Positions 19,377 through 29,014 are shown, counted from the first letter of the stretch. The stretch: 64,000 nucleotides of DNA from Mesorhizobium ventifaucium (GCF_935822925.1 NZ_CAKXZS010000009.1:84973-148972); one strand, 5' to 3'. A program made the numbers and translations. Notes: a model not told the origin generated them from the sequence alone.

Positions 19377-20000
19377 ATGCTCAGACCACTGTCTGCGGTG
19401 GCGTTGTGGTTCGGATTGACGGCGGCAGCCGCGATGGCCGGGCCGCTTCACGACGTGGCGCGCTCCGGCGATGAAGCGGCGCTCAAGGCCCTGCTCGATG
19501 GCGGCGCGGCCATCGACGAGAAAAACCCCACCGGTGAGACGGCGCTGGTCGTTGCCTGCCTCGCCAGCCGGCCGGAAGCCGTCGCCTTGCTGATCAAACG
19601 CGGTGCCGATGTTGTGGCAAGGAACAACCGGGGAATGACGGCTTTGCACGGTGCATCCTATGCGGGGTGCGCGGAATGTGTGCGGCAGCTGCTGGTGGCC
19701 GGGGCTTCGCCTAGCGATGCCGAAAACCGCTTCAAGACGACGCCATTCATCGTCGCCGCCGAAGAAAACCATCCGGACATACTGGCGATGCTGCTGGCGG
19801 CCGGTGCGGATTCGGAAGAAACCGAGCGGCACGGCTTCACGGCGTTAACCCGGGCCGGGTTCAAGGCGCGGAAGGAGACAATCGCCTTCCTGCTGGCGCG
19901 CGGTGGCCGTTGCCAGCCGGCGAAGGTAGCGGGTGGGTGGAGTGGGGAGTGCCTGAAGCTGGCGGCCGAAACGGCGCGTCTACCTCAAGTCTCCAAATGA
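19377..20000 (+). CDS. Secreted ankyrin-repeat protein
   Basis: A 207-residue exported protein. The signal peptide is MLRPLSAVALWFGLTAAAAM with cleavage after AMA. Four to five ankyrin repeats follow, with characteristic turns GDEAALKALLDGGAAIDEKN, GETALVVAC, GMTALHGASYAGC, AVALLIKRGADVVARNN and GFTALTRAG. Ankyrin repeats mediate protein contacts; a periplasmic location is predicted. ATG 19377 with AGGA just upstream is preferred over longer in-frame starts from 19230. The YHS gene starts 13 bases after the stop and is probably co-transcribed. Confidence 0.88.
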   Translation: MLRPLSAVALWFGLTAAAAMAGPLHDVARSGDEAALKALLDGGAAIDEKNPTGETALVVACLASRPEAVALLIKRGADVVARNNRGMTALHGASYAGCAECVRQLLVAGASPSDAENRFKTTPFIVAAEENHPDILAMLLAAGADSEETERHGFTALTRAGFKARKETIAFLLARGGRCQPAKVAGGWSGECLKLAAETARLPQVSK

Positions 20001-20013
20001 AAGGATGAGCACC

Positions 20014-20454
20014 ATGAAACGCCTCGGATTGACGTGTCTCTGCATCGCTTCCGTCTGGACCATGCCGGCGCTGGCCGGCGAGGTCAACACCGGCTACTTC
20101 GGCAACGTCGCCATCGAGGGCTACGACACGGTTGCCTACTTCACCGAAAAACGGGCGGTGAAGGGCTCTGAGAAGTTCCAATCGGAATGGCTCGGCGCTA
20201 CCTGGCAGTTCTCCAGCGACGAAAACCGGAAGAAGTTCGATGCCAGCCCAATGGACTACGCGCCGCAATATGGTGGCCTGTGCGCCGAGGGTGTTGGCTA
20301 CAACGAGATGACGGTGAACATTGAACCGGAGGTCTGGCAGATTATCGACGGTAAGCTCTATATATCGGCTGGCGCCGCCTTCGAGGACCTCGCCACCAAC
20401 CGACTCAAATCGGATGCCAACTGGCCGACAATACACGCCGAACTGCAGAAATAG
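20014..20454 (+). CDS. Secreted YHS domain protein
   Basis: A 146-residue protein with a signal peptide (MKRLGLTCLCIASVWTMPAL, cleavage after ALA) and a YHS-like domain: GYFGNVAIEGYDTVAYFTEK, GSEKFQSEWLGATWQF, FDASPMDYAPQYGGLCAEGV. YHS proteins are small, often metal-related, and commonly periplasmic in this form. ATG 20014 is chosen because AAGGA lies eight bases upstream; the ATG at 20005 overlaps that site. It pairs with the ankyrin gene just upstream. Its tail converges with the cyclase gene, seven bases apart. Confidence 0.9.
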   Translation: MKRLGLTCLCIASVWTMPALAGEVNTGYFGNVAIEGYDTVAYFTEKRAVKGSEKFQSEWLGATWQFSSDENRKKFDASPMDYAPQYGGLCAEGVGYNEMTVNIEPEVWQIIDGKLYISAGAAFEDLATNRLKSDANWPTIHAELQK

Positions 20455-20461
20455 ATTTGCG

Positions 20462-22678
20462 CTATTTGACGGAGAAAAAGCGAAGCGTGTCGGGCAGAAC
20501 CAGCGCGTAGTCCAGGCCGGCGCTCTTGTCCGCATAGACCGCGCCGCATTGCCAGTGACCGCGGAAGCTCGCCTCGAACTGCAGGCAGAGCTGGTCGTTC
20601 TCGATTCGCGCCAGCCCGGTCAGAAAGGTGTTGGCGCCGCGATAGGCGGCCCGGAAGTCTTTGGTGACCTGCAGAAAGAAAGGCGCCGTTTCGCCGCGTT
20701 TGAACGTGGTGATCCCCTGCCAGCCACGTCCAACGGTGAGAGTGGCCAAGGCCTCGCCGCGAATGCGAGCTTGCTCATTCCCCCGATAGTCGAGTGGCCA
20801 TTCGGGAATGCCGGCCTTGGCTAATAAGGAGAGATAGCGTGCGAGATCGGATGGATTGCGGAACAAGCCGGTGTAAAGGTTGCGAAAGGCGGCAAGGTTG
20901 GCGAATGGATAGTTCGTCAAGAAGTCAGAGAGCTTGTGCGCCTCGCCAGTTTGGCCGAGCGCGGCATAGCAGGCGGCCAGATATTCCCGCGTGCTTTCCG
21001 AGGCCGGAAAGGCGGCGGCCACAGTCTCGAGCTCGGTCCGCGCCAGCTCGTATTTCCCGGCCAGCGTGTGCACGATGCCCGCAACCTGAAGGAACCCGGG
21101 TTGCGGTTTCGGGTTCAGGCGCATGGCCTGGGCAATGGCGCTCACCGCTTCGTCCAACTCGCCGGAATAGGCCAGCACCAAGGCGAGGTTCGCCTTGGCC
21201 TCGGCTTCGCCGGGATTGAGCGCCGCCGCGCGCCGCACCGAGGCGATGGCGTCGTCGGGGCGGCCGTCAGCCAACTGAAAGACTGCGAGCGCCGCGAAGG
21301 CGCGGGCATTGTTGGGATCGAGCTCCAGCGCCTTGCCGGCGGCCTCGTAGGCCCGCTTGCGGGCGACCGTTGCGGACAGAACCTGATCCGACACGGTCAG
21401 CCAGATCTGGGCCGACGTCCGCGCATAGCCGGCATAGGCATCGGCGAAGGAGGGGTCGAGCGCGATCGCCTTGTCGTAGGCGGCCAAGGCCCGGCCCTGC
21501 GTCGTGGCATCGACGACATAATAGCTCTGCGCTTCGGCGCGCAGGTACCAATCGTAGGCCTCGAGGTTGGCGGTCGGAATGCGCTTCAGCTCGGCCGCTT
21601 CCGCGGAGGTGAGCTCCACCGCAAGCGCTCCCACGATCTCGTTGATCACCTCGTCCTGCACGGTGAAGATGTCCGCGAGGCGCCCATCGAACTGCTTGGC
21701 CCAGATTTGCTGGGCGGTCTCGGCTTCCACCAGGTTGGCGCTGATGCGCAAGCGATCCTGGGATTTGCGCACGCTGCCTTCGAGGACGTAGCGGACGCCC
21801 AAGTCGCGGGCGACCGTCTGGGGGCTGACGGTCTTTCCCTTGTAGGGCAGCACCGAGCCGCGGGCGATGACGAACAGGCCGGAAAGGCCGGTGAGTTGGG
21901 TGATGAGACCGTCGCTCAGGCCGTCGGCGAAGTAGTCCTGCTCGGAATCGCCGCTGACATTGGCGAAGGGCAGGACGGCGATCGACCGCTTGCCGGCGCC
22001 TGCCGGATCGGTGGTATCAGGCCGCGGCGCGCCGCTCAGCCAGAAGGCCGCCACCGCCAACCCGACGAACGCGAGCAGCGCCGCGGCGATTGCCAGTAGG
22101 GCGAACTTCGGCTTGCGACCTGGGGCCGCTCGGGTGCCGGCCTCCACGCCGTCTAGCGCCACCCGGAAGGCGCGGATCGGTCGGGCGATGTTCTTGACCT
22201 CGATTTCGCCCATGTCGACGAACCTGACAGGCAAGCGATCGCGCACCTCGTTGCGCACGGAACGATGCACGCAGATGCCTCCGGGTTCCGCCAGCGCCTG
22301 CAGGCGCGCGGCTACATTGACGCCGTCGCCGAACACATCACCACGATCGGCGATGACGTCGCCCAGGTGCACGCCGATGCGAAACGCGAGCTTGCGGGCA
22401 CCGGGGCTGGCCGCGGCGCGCGCCGCCATATCGCCTTGAATGGCGAGCGCGCAGCGCACCGCCTCCACTACGCTGGGAAATTCGGCGAGGAAGCCATCGC
22501 CCATGCGCTTGAATATGCGCCCCTGGTGCTGCGCCGTTTGGGGAGACAGAACCTCCTCGTCCACGGCCCTGAGATCTCGCAGAGTTCCTTCCTCGTCCTC
22601 CCCCATCAGCCGCGAATAGCCGGCGATGTCGGCGGCTAGGATCGCGGCGAGCCGCCGTTCCAATTTGTCTTCGGCCAT
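20462..22678 (-). CDS. Adenylate cyclase / TolB-like / TPR protein (paralog 1)
   Basis: A 738-residue multi-domain protein. Residues 1-175 form a class III nucleotide cyclase domain with metal aspartates in ILAADIAGYSRLM and RMGDGFLAEF and the Asn-Arg pair in GDGVNVAARLQ, so it may be active. One membrane helix lies near residues 195-218 (FALLAIAAALLAFVGLAVAA). A TolB-like domain follows from SIAVLPFANVSGDSEQDYFA to YVLEGSVRKSQDRLRISANL. TPR repeats occupy about 390-620. The last 100 residues are not recognised. The cyclase is cytosolic and the rest periplasmic if the helix spans the membrane. A paralog lies at 31167-32912. Confidence 0.92.
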   Translation of the reverse strand: MAEDKLERRLAAILAADIAGYSRLMGEDEEGTLRDLRAVDEEVLSPQTAQHQGRIFKRMGDGFLAEFPSVVEAVRCALAIQGDMAARAAASPGARKLAFRIGVHLGDVIADRGDVFGDGVNVAARLQALAEPGGICVHRSVRNEVRDRLPVRFVDMGEIEVKNIARPIRAFRVALDGVEAGTRAAPGRKPKFALLAIAAALLAFVGLAVAAFWLSGAPRPDTTDPAGAGKRSIAVLPFANVSGDSEQDYFADGLSDGLITQLTGLSGLFVIARGSVLPYKGKTVSPQTVARDLGVRYVLEGSVRKSQDRLRISANLVEAETAQQIWAKQFDGRLADIFTVQDEVINEIVGALAVELTSAEAAELKRIPTANLEAYDWYLRAEAQSYYVVDATTQGRALAAYDKAIALDPSFADAYAGYARTSAQIWLTVSDQVLSATVARKRAYEAAGKALELDPNNARAFAALAVFQLADGRPDDAIASVRRAAALNPGEAEAKANLALVLAYSGELDEAVSAIAQAMRLNPKPQPGFLQVAGIVHTLAGKYELARTELETVAAAFPASESTREYLAACYAALGQTGEAHKLSDFLTNYPFANLAAFRNLYTGLFRNPSDLARYLSLLAKAGIPEWPLDYRGNEQARIRGEALATLTVGRGWQGITTFKRGETAPFFLQVTKDFRAAYRGANTFLTGLARIENDQLCLQFEASFRGHWQCGAVYADKSAGLDYALVLPDTLRFFSVK

Positions 22679-23409
22679 TGCGATGGACGTTCGAGAGTTT
22701 CTGCCGATTTTTCGCTACACTTGCGGCGAACGCTGCGTCATTCCGGTATTTACCATGATAGCCCATCCAAAGCCATTTCCATCCCGGTAGTCTCGAATGA
22801 GTTCCGTTATCGGCCATCAGCAACACGATTCACCAGTTTTCTACCTGAAGCCAACATGACCGCCCTTTTCTCGGCTGGTTCGCGAAGTACTCTTCCATCC
22901 GCCTTCCGGCCGAACTCGACCGCATGTTACAAGACGGGTAACTGGTCAATGGGTAGGCCGGCTCCCGCAAGATGATCGAGCTTGGTGGCCAGCAGAGCAC
23001 GTTTCTGCCGGTGTAGAACTCCACAACCAAAGTGCCGTCAGCGATCGCGCAATAGCGACCAGTTCAGGACCGCCTCAAAATCATCGCTGCAACTTGAACG
23101 TCGCCCTTACAGGCGAAATCGGCCGTTCGGCAGTCACCCAATCAATGACAAGTCATGGCGCACGTGGTCGGTTGGTGCGTTCAGCCTTCAGATTGCCCGA
23201 TGTGGCTCGGAAAGGTCCCGCCGGGTGGGACGAAGGTCATCGTCGCCGAAGTTCTGACCAACGACCGGACTGCACTACCTTTCCGGGCCTTCCGTGACAG
23301 TGTCTGAGCGAACCGAGGCTCTCGACAGCCACCTCGTGATCCTCCAATTTGGGGAAGCGTTACGCTCGCTCCATTCTGCTAACGTGCGTTGACACTCGAG
23401 GAAAAAGCC
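22679..23409. other. 731-bp gap without an intact gene
   Basis: The divergent gap between the cyclase and the O-methyltransferase holds only short frames with no recognisable domain. It should contain both promoters. GAGG lies seven bases before the methyltransferase ATG, and TTGACA at 23389 could be a -35 element, but it is too close to that ATG to drive the gene. The rest looks like decayed coding sequence. Confidence 0.5.
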
Positions 23410-24399
23410 ATGCCCAACCCGTCGCAACAGATCATGAGGCTAGGATTTGGGTTCGCCGTGTCACAGGCGCTGCGCGTCGTGATCGAACTTGGTGTCCCCG
23501 ATCTCCTGGCCGCCGGCGAGCAGTCGGTGGATGAATTGGCGGCTGCCACTCGGTCAGATGCTGACGCGCTTTATCGTGTCATGCGACTTCTCGCGGCTGA
23601 AGGTGTCTTCAGGGAAGTATTGCCCCGGCATTTCGAGTTGACCGAGGTTGGCGCAGTGCTGCGCTCCGATCGGCCGGGTCCCCGTGACTTCGTGCGTATG
23701 ATCAACAGCGAGGCTTATCTTGCCTTCGAGCAACTCCTGTATTCTGTCCGCACAGGAATGCCAGCTTTCGACAAGGTGTTCGGGAGCCCAAGGTTTGACT
23801 GGCTGTCGGAACACCCGGAGCAGGCTGCTTTGTTTCAGCGTGCCATGGTCGCCTTGAGCCAAGGCAGCAACGAGGCCGTTGCCGAAGCTTATGACTTCAG
23901 GCCGTTCACGCGGATCATCGACGTTGGCGGCGGACATGGTCAGCTTCTCTCGGCGATCCTGGCCCGCAACCCCCATTTGAGCGGCGTGCTTTTCGATCTG
24001 CCTTCGGGCGTCGCGGCGGCACATGAGGGTGCCGGAGGCGACCTGCCGCGCACCGAATTTATCGCTGGTGATTTCTTTGAGAGCGTTCCCAGTGGTGACG
24101 TCTACGTCATTAAGAAGGTCGTTCACGATTGGTACGATGGGCGTGCTGCGGCGATCCTGCGAAATTGCCGCAAGGCGATGCTACCGAACGGGAAGGTGCT
24201 TGTGGCCGAGACGCTCGTGCCGCCGGGTGACGAACCGAACCAGATTAAAGGTATCGACGTGGTCATGCTCGCCGTCACCGGCGGCCTGGAGAGGACGGAG
24301 GCACAATATGCCAGCCTGTTCGACGCCGCCGGGCTACGGCTTGAACAAGTGATTCAGACCCAAGGTCCCATTTCCATCCTTGAGGCGTCTCCGGCCTAA
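23410..24399 (+). CDS. SAM-dependent O-methyltransferase (acetylserotonin/caffeate OMT type)
   Basis: A 329-residue methyltransferase of the plant-type O-methyltransferase fold, with an N-terminal winged-helix dimerisation domain (VSQALRVVIELGVPDLLAAG, DADALYRVMRLLAAEGVF) and a C-terminal SAM domain: motif I IIDVGGGHGQLL near residue 170 and the catalytic His region VIKKVVHDWYD. In bacteria such enzymes methylate hydroxyls of small aromatic or polyketide molecules. There is no biosynthetic cluster next to it, so the substrate is unknown. ATG 23410 follows GAGG; a TTG at 23389 is also in frame. Confidence 0.9.
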   Translation: MPNPSQQIMRLGFGFAVSQALRVVIELGVPDLLAAGEQSVDELAAATRSDADALYRVMRLLAAEGVFREVLPRHFELTEVGAVLRSDRPGPRDFVRMINSEAYLAFEQLLYSVRTGMPAFDKVFGSPRFDWLSEHPEQAALFQRAMVALSQGSNEAVAEAYDFRPFTRIIDVGGGHGQLLSAILARNPHLSGVLFDLPSGVAAAHEGAGGDLPRTEFIAGDFFESVPSGDVYVIKKVVHDWYDGRAAAILRNCRKAMLPNGKVLVAETLVPPGDEPNQIKGIDVVMLAVTGGLERTEAQYASLFDAAGLRLEQVIQTQGPISILEASPA

Positions 24400-24983
24400 G
24401 ACTGAATTGCGGTCGGGCATCCCTTTGGGAAAGGCGAAGTTGAGCCAAAGTCCGGACGTTCCAATTTCCTTTCGAGAAGGACTGTGTTGGGTCGACACCG
24501 GTCGGAACGCGAAGGTCGGCTCTGGAGATGCGCCGGGAAGGTCGGCAATTGGCGCAACCTTCCTGTTCGAGAACTGGAAGGATTGACCTGAAGCAGACTC
24601 TCGCAAACGGAGCCGTGCATGACAGCTTTGCGCCTGGTGTCGGCCGTTGAGATTAGCTTTGCCACCGCCTGAAAGCAGCCTTACCGGTGACCACGCCGGA
24701 GGTCGCGGTTGCGCCAGGAGATGCCATTCGGTGGAAGCTGGACAAAGGTCTGCTTTGCGCCGCCAAACACGGACTTCCGCTGACGCCTGTCCGGCGCATC
24801 AGGGCGACCTGCTCGTCGGCGTAGTAGGGGCCAACAGCTTCCGATTTTCCGCCACAGCGCCGACGACTTTTTCTTCATCAACTGACCGACGCCCGTGCCC
24901 ATCTGTTGCGCGGTGCCGCGGGCGGGCGCAGAATGCCTGGGACATGGCGGGCGCAGCCGCCACTCGAGCTTCGGAGACAGACC
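24400..24983. other. 584-bp gap with degenerate repeat copy A
   Basis: No intact gene is seen. The part at 24508-24588 (GAAGGTCGGCTCTGGAGATG onward) matches a second copy at 30878-30960 with scattered mismatches: both have GAAGGTCGG, GGCGCAA, TTC, GGTTCGAGA or TGTTCGAGA, and ATTGACC in the same order and spacing. They are decayed copies of one dispersed sequence. The remainder is GC-rich filler before the LuxR-type gene. Confidence 0.55.
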
Positions 24984-25589
24984 ATGGACTGGACCAAGGG
25001 ACGCGGCCGGCAGATCCTGATTGCGGGTGCGGTGGGGGCCTTCGCCCTCCTGCTCGGCATGGAGGCGGTGAGGGAGGATGAGGGGGTGACCCTCACCGAG
25101 CTGTTGACGGAAGCGGCGGGCATTGCACTTCTCGTAGGCTGCTCGGCCTGCGTTGCGCTCCTGTCCTCGCGCCTGCGGGAGCAGGAAGCGGAAAGCTTCG
25201 ACATGCGCGATGAGATTGCGCGAATCCGTGAGCGCGACACGCAGTGGCGGGCCGGCCTGGATGACCATTTCCAGGAACTCGGCGCCGCCATCCAGCGCCA
25301 GTTTGCGGCTTGGGGTTGCACCCAGACGGAGCAGGAGGTCGGGCTCCTGCTGCTCAAGGGCTTCAGCCACAAGGAGATCGCGCGAATCCGGGGAGCAAGC
25401 GAAGCGACCATTCGCCAGCAAGCGACTGCGCTCTACCACAAGGCTGAGCTCTCGGGCCGCGCGGCGCTCTCTGCCTATTTCCTCGAGGAGTTGCTTCTGC
25501 CGCCGGTGCCGTCGAACTCCTTGGGGGCTCGCAACGACCTTACTCGTCCCGAGATGTCGAGCCGGCCGGCCGCATCGCGCCGGGCGTAG
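24984..25589 (+). CDS. Membrane-anchored LuxR-type HTH regulator
   Basis: A 201-residue protein with two N-terminal membrane helices (about 11-28 and 42-62), a short coiled coil (REQEAESFDMRDEIARIRER) and a LuxR/GerE-type helix-turn-helix: WGCTQTEQEVGLLLLKGFSH, KEIARIRGASEATIRQQATA, LYHKAELSGRAALSAYFLEE. It would bind DNA while tethered to the inner membrane; no sensor domain is large enough to be recognised. ATG 24984 fits the membrane topology. It precedes an outer-membrane barrel and an RTX gene on the same strand, which makes them likely targets. Confidence 0.85.
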   Translation: MDWTKGRGRQILIAGAVGAFALLLGMEAVREDEGVTLTELLTEAAGIALLVGCSACVALLSSRLREQEAESFDMRDEIARIRERDTQWRAGLDDHFQELGAAIQRQFAAWGCTQTEQEVGLLLLKGFSHKEIARIRGASEATIRQQATALYHKAELSGRAALSAYFLEELLLPPVPSNSLGARNDLTRPEMSSRPAASRRA

Positions 25590-25617
25590 CGCGGAGCTAG
25601 CTCCAGGGTCACGGGCC

Positions 25618-26796
25618 GTGCGCTTTCTTGCCTCAGTTCTCACCGGCCTGGGGTTGCTTGTATTCTCAACTCCAGTACTGGCCGAAGATCCAGTAGCGGA
25701 GCTGGTCGAGGGCTGCGCGGCGCCCTGTGTCAGTTACGAACTATCTACGGAACTTCAAAACGACTGGATTTTTGCGGCCGATCCGTCATTCCTGACGTCC
25801 GACGTGCTTCAACCGACACTCACAGCCGATTTGCTTTTCGCGCCGACGGACTATCTGCAACTGGAGACTTCCATCATCACCGAGCCGGTGGTGGACTCGG
25901 CGCCCGGCGAGAATACGGTTCTTGAAGGAATTGGCACCTACGTAGCCGAACTGTATACCGTGATCGAGGCAGGTCCCGCTACCACGCGGGCCGGAAAATT
26001 CGATACGATCTTCAGTCTCGCCAGCGAAGTCGCGCCAGGGATCAATGCCACGGAACTGGTGTCGGATTTCAACGCGGACGAACGTCTAGGCGGGGAAATT
26101 GTCCTCCGCTTCGAAAACCTCGGGTTGAACCATGCTTTGGCAGCGACTGCATTCACAACCGATCGCACGATCCTCAGCGAGTCGCTCTTTACCAACCGGG
26201 GCCGGGCCAGCCTGTCGGATGGCGGCGCGGGCAACACAAAGGGCGTGTCGTCGTTCTCGGTAACTCTTGATGGCTGCGAAGGTTCGGAAACAGCGGATTG
26301 CTATTTGGACGGCGAATTTGGCTACAGGTTCGGCTTTCGGTATCAGAGGGCCGGGCATCCTACCGAGGAGGACATCGAAGACGACGTTAAGCTTGGTGAC
26401 GAACTTGCCTACCTCGCCGCCGCGACCAAGAGTTTCGAACTGGACGAAATGACGCTCAGGCTGCTGGGCGAAATGTCCTATCTTCGGCATTTTGACGGCC
26501 GCCAGGACGATGCCCTGGTCGTCACGGGCTCCGCCGCGCTCGACGTAGACTCCTTAACCTATATCGCGACCTACACGGAGCAGACGAACCTGGTCGCCGG
26601 AGGTCCGGATACCCGCGATTACCTAGCTGATTTCGAGGTCATATATTCGTCCGACGACAATACGCCGTTCGTTGGATCAAAATGGCAACTCGCCGCCGCC
26701 TATACGTTCGCGCGGAATGCGGATCACGAAAACGCTCACATTCTCAGCGTGCGTGCGGTGTTCGATTTCAGCGGAGGTGTGGAGTTCGGCAGGTAG
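25618..26796 (+). CDS. Predicted outer-membrane beta-barrel protein
   Basis: A 392-residue exported protein with GTG start at 25618. The signal peptide (RFLASVLTGLGLLVFSTPVL, cleavage after VLA) is followed by alternating amphipathic strands with aromatic girdles, such as YELSTELQNDWIFAAD, FGYRFGFRYQRAG, KWQLAAAYTFARN and HILSVRAVFDFSGGVEFGR at the C terminus. Two cysteine pairs (GCAAPC, CEGSETADC) may form disulfides. No family name is recognised. It is acidic like the RTX protein downstream. It starts 28 bases after the regulator gene, so co-transcription is likely. Confidence 0.75.
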   Translation: MRFLASVLTGLGLLVFSTPVLAEDPVAELVEGCAAPCVSYELSTELQNDWIFAADPSFLTSDVLQPTLTADLLFAPTDYLQLETSIITEPVVDSAPGENTVLEGIGTYVAELYTVIEAGPATTRAGKFDTIFSLASEVAPGINATELVSDFNADERLGGEIVLRFENLGLNHALAATAFTTDRTILSESLFTNRGRASLSDGGAGNTKGVSSFSVTLDGCEGSETADCYLDGEFGYRFGFRYQRAGHPTEEDIEDDVKLGDELAYLAAATKSFELDEMTLRLLGEMSYLRHFDGRQDDALVVTGSAALDVDSLTYIATYTEQTNLVAGGPDTRDYLADFEVIYSSDDNTPFVGSKWQLAAAYTFARNADHENAHILSVRAVFDFSGGVEFGR

Positions 26797-26982
26797 ACTG
26801 CCGCACGTCGGCACGGACTCACATCCGTAGGATGCGCCGTCTAGGGTTTTGAAAGGCTGAGTCTTTTTACCCGTCACGCCTGCCGGATTCCCGTGAGGCG
26901 GGAGCCGAGCCATGCTGGGGACTGCGGCGAGCGTCCGGCCGCGGACGCGCCCGCGACGCGATCCACCTCGGAGGACATTCCC

Positions 26983-29004
26983 ATGGCCATTTTACCCGAC
27001 TTCTCCGCCGCCACGTTCGGCAATTCCACGAATGTCGACAACACGTTCTTCCCGCTGCCCGGAGGCACCATCAACAGCTACGACGCCGCGCTTATCGATC
27101 CCGAAACCGGCGAGGAGGAGACGGAGCGCAACGATCACTTCGCCACGTTCGAGACGAAGATCATCGAGGGCGTCGAGACCGTCGTCGTCCGCGATACGGC
27201 CTATGCTGACGGCGTCCTCGTCGAGGACACGCTCGACTGGTACGCGCAGGACGATGAAGGCAACGTCTGGTATCTGGGCGAGATCGCGACGAACTACAAC
27301 TACAACGACGACGGCGAGTTCATCGGGACCGACTTCGGCGGATCGTGGGAGGCAGGCGTCGACGGCGCCGCGCCGGGCTGGATCATGCGCGCCGCGCCGA
27401 TGCCGGGCGACAGCTATTTCCAGGAGTTCTACGCCGGAGTGGCGGAGGATGAAGGCGAGGTGATCGCGACAGGCCTCACCGTCGAGACCGACTTCGGCTC
27501 TTTTGACGACGTCGTGAAGATCCTGGACACTTCCGGCCTGGAGCCCGGCGTGGGCGCCTACAAGTACTTCGCGCCCGGCATCGGCCTGGTCTTGGAGGAG
27601 GAGGTCGTGCTCTCGGAGGACGAGCCCGAGCTCGTCATCGAGATCAAGAACAGGCGCGAGGTTGACGTTTCCGCCCCCGTCGATCCGACGGAACTTGCCT
27701 TCGCGGGGGATGGCACCGCCAAGACCATCACCTTCATCAGCGAGGACGCGAGCACCAACGGCGCGATCGGCGCCTATACTTTCGACACGGCGACGGGCGA
27801 GATCGGCGAGGCGCGCATCCTCTTTGCCGACACCGAGGACGTTAAGGCGGGCACCGAGGCGACGATGGCAGTCGCGGCCGGGCAGTCGCTTGGCCTGTTC
27901 CTCATCCCGGATGTCGAGGAACTCGGCCTCGAGCTCGAGGACTACGAGAACGGCGGCCTCTTCTTCCGCAACTTCACCTCAGGCGATGTCGCCGACGTTT
28001 ACGACGGCGACGATGCGACGACCTACACGCCTGGCCCGGCCACCATCTACGACCGGGTGGCGCCGGTCGTCACCGACGCTGACGGCAACCTGCTGCCGAT
28101 CCGGGCGTTCCACTCGGTCGGCAACCGCGACGGCTTCAACTTCCTGAACCCGGTGGCCGGCGAGAACGCCCTTGCAAGCGATATCGACGACGGCCTCGCC
28201 GGGGTCGAGGTGGTGAGCTTCGAGGATGGCCTGGCCAGCACCGAGGACTTCGACGGCGACTTCGACGATGCTTTCGTTGCCGTCAGCGATGCGCCGCTCA
28301 GCGGCGAGACAGTCAAGGCCTTGGTCGAGGCGACTGGCATCAGCCGCCTGATCGGCACTGACGGCCAGGATCGGCTCGTCGGAACGGACGAGGACGATCA
28401 GCTCATCGCGCTCGACGGCAATGACGTGATCCGGGGTCGCGGCGGCGACGACCAGATCGAGGCCGGCGACGGCAACGATCGTGCATATGGCGGCGCCGGC
28501 GATGACGAGATCTCCGGCGAGGAGGGGCACGACCGGCTGTTCGGCGGCGAGGGCGACGACGAGATCGATGGCGACGAGGGTCGCGACAGGATTCAGGGCG
28601 GTGCGGGCGATGACGAACTCGCGGGTGGCGAGGGTAACGACCGGCTCTGCGGCGGCGATGGCTTCGACGAGCTCAAGGGCGGTGAAGGCGACGACCGGCT
28701 CCGGGCCGGCGGCGACGGCGCGCGGATGTCCGGCGGCGCGGACGACGATACCCTCTTTGGCGAGGCCGGCGCCGAGGACGTCTTTGTCTTCGACCTGATC
28801 CCTTTCGGCAGTGACCTAATCCGGGGCTTCGAGAACGGCGCCGATCGCATCGAGATCGCGACCTATACGGGCGTCGAGAGCTTCGAGGACGTCGCCGTCA
28901 CGCAGGACGGACATTCGACCGTGCTGAGCTTCGCGGAGGGAACCGTAGAGATCGCCAATTTCGACTCCGCGCGGATCAATGCCTCCGATTTCTTCTTCGT
29001 CTGA
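26983..29004 (+). CDS. RTX calcium-binding protein with DUF4114 domain
   Basis: A very acidic 673-residue protein without a classical signal peptide, as expected for type I secretion. Residues 1-225 form a conserved uncharacterised domain (IEGVETVVVRDTAYADGVLV, DTLDWYAQDDEGNVWYLGE, GSWEAGVDGAAPGW). Residues about 240-400 are DUF4114 (TITFISEDAS, LGLFLIPDVEELGLELEDYE). Residues about 456-600 hold some 13 RTX nonapeptides such as GGEGDDEID and GGAGDDEIS that wrap calcium. The C terminus (FDSARINASDFFFV) fits a type I secretion tail. ATG 26983 has GGAGG nine bases upstream. No HlyB/HlyD genes lie in the window. It could be an adhesin, a matrix protein or an enzyme; an activity is not evident. 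Confidence 0.9.
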   Translation: MAILPDFSAATFGNSTNVDNTFFPLPGGTINSYDAALIDPETGEEETERNDHFATFETKIIEGVETVVVRDTAYADGVLVEDTLDWYAQDDEGNVWYLGEIATNYNYNDDGEFIGTDFGGSWEAGVDGAAPGWIMRAAPMPGDSYFQEFYAGVAEDEGEVIATGLTVETDFGSFDDVVKILDTSGLEPGVGAYKYFAPGIGLVLEEEVVLSEDEPELVIEIKNRREVDVSAPVDPTELAFAGDGTAKTITFISEDASTNGAIGAYTFDTATGEIGEARILFADTEDVKAGTEATMAVAAGQSLGLFLIPDVEELGLELEDYENGGLFFRNFTSGDVADVYDGDDATTYTPGPATIYDRVAPVVTDADGNLLPIRAFHSVGNRDGFNFLNPVAGENALASDIDDGLAGVEVVSFEDGLASTEDFDGDFDDAFVAVSDAPLSGETVKALVEATGISRLIGTDGQDRLVGTDEDDQLIALDGNDVIRGRGGDDQIEAGDGNDRAYGGAGDDEISGEEGHDRLFGGEGDDEIDGDEGRDRIQGGAGDDELAGGEGNDRLCGGDGFDELKGGEGDDRLRAGGDGARMSGGADDDTLFGEAGAEDVFVFDLIPFGSDLIRGFENGADRIEIATYTGVESFEDVAVTQDGHSTVLSFAEGTVEIANFDSARINASDFFFV

Positions 29005-29014
29005 CGCGCGGGCG

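Noticed and set aside
22830..23030. Minus-strand frame of 66 codons in the gap before the O-methyltransferase
   Set aside because: No domain, no clear start signal; looks like filler or a remnant too short to assign.
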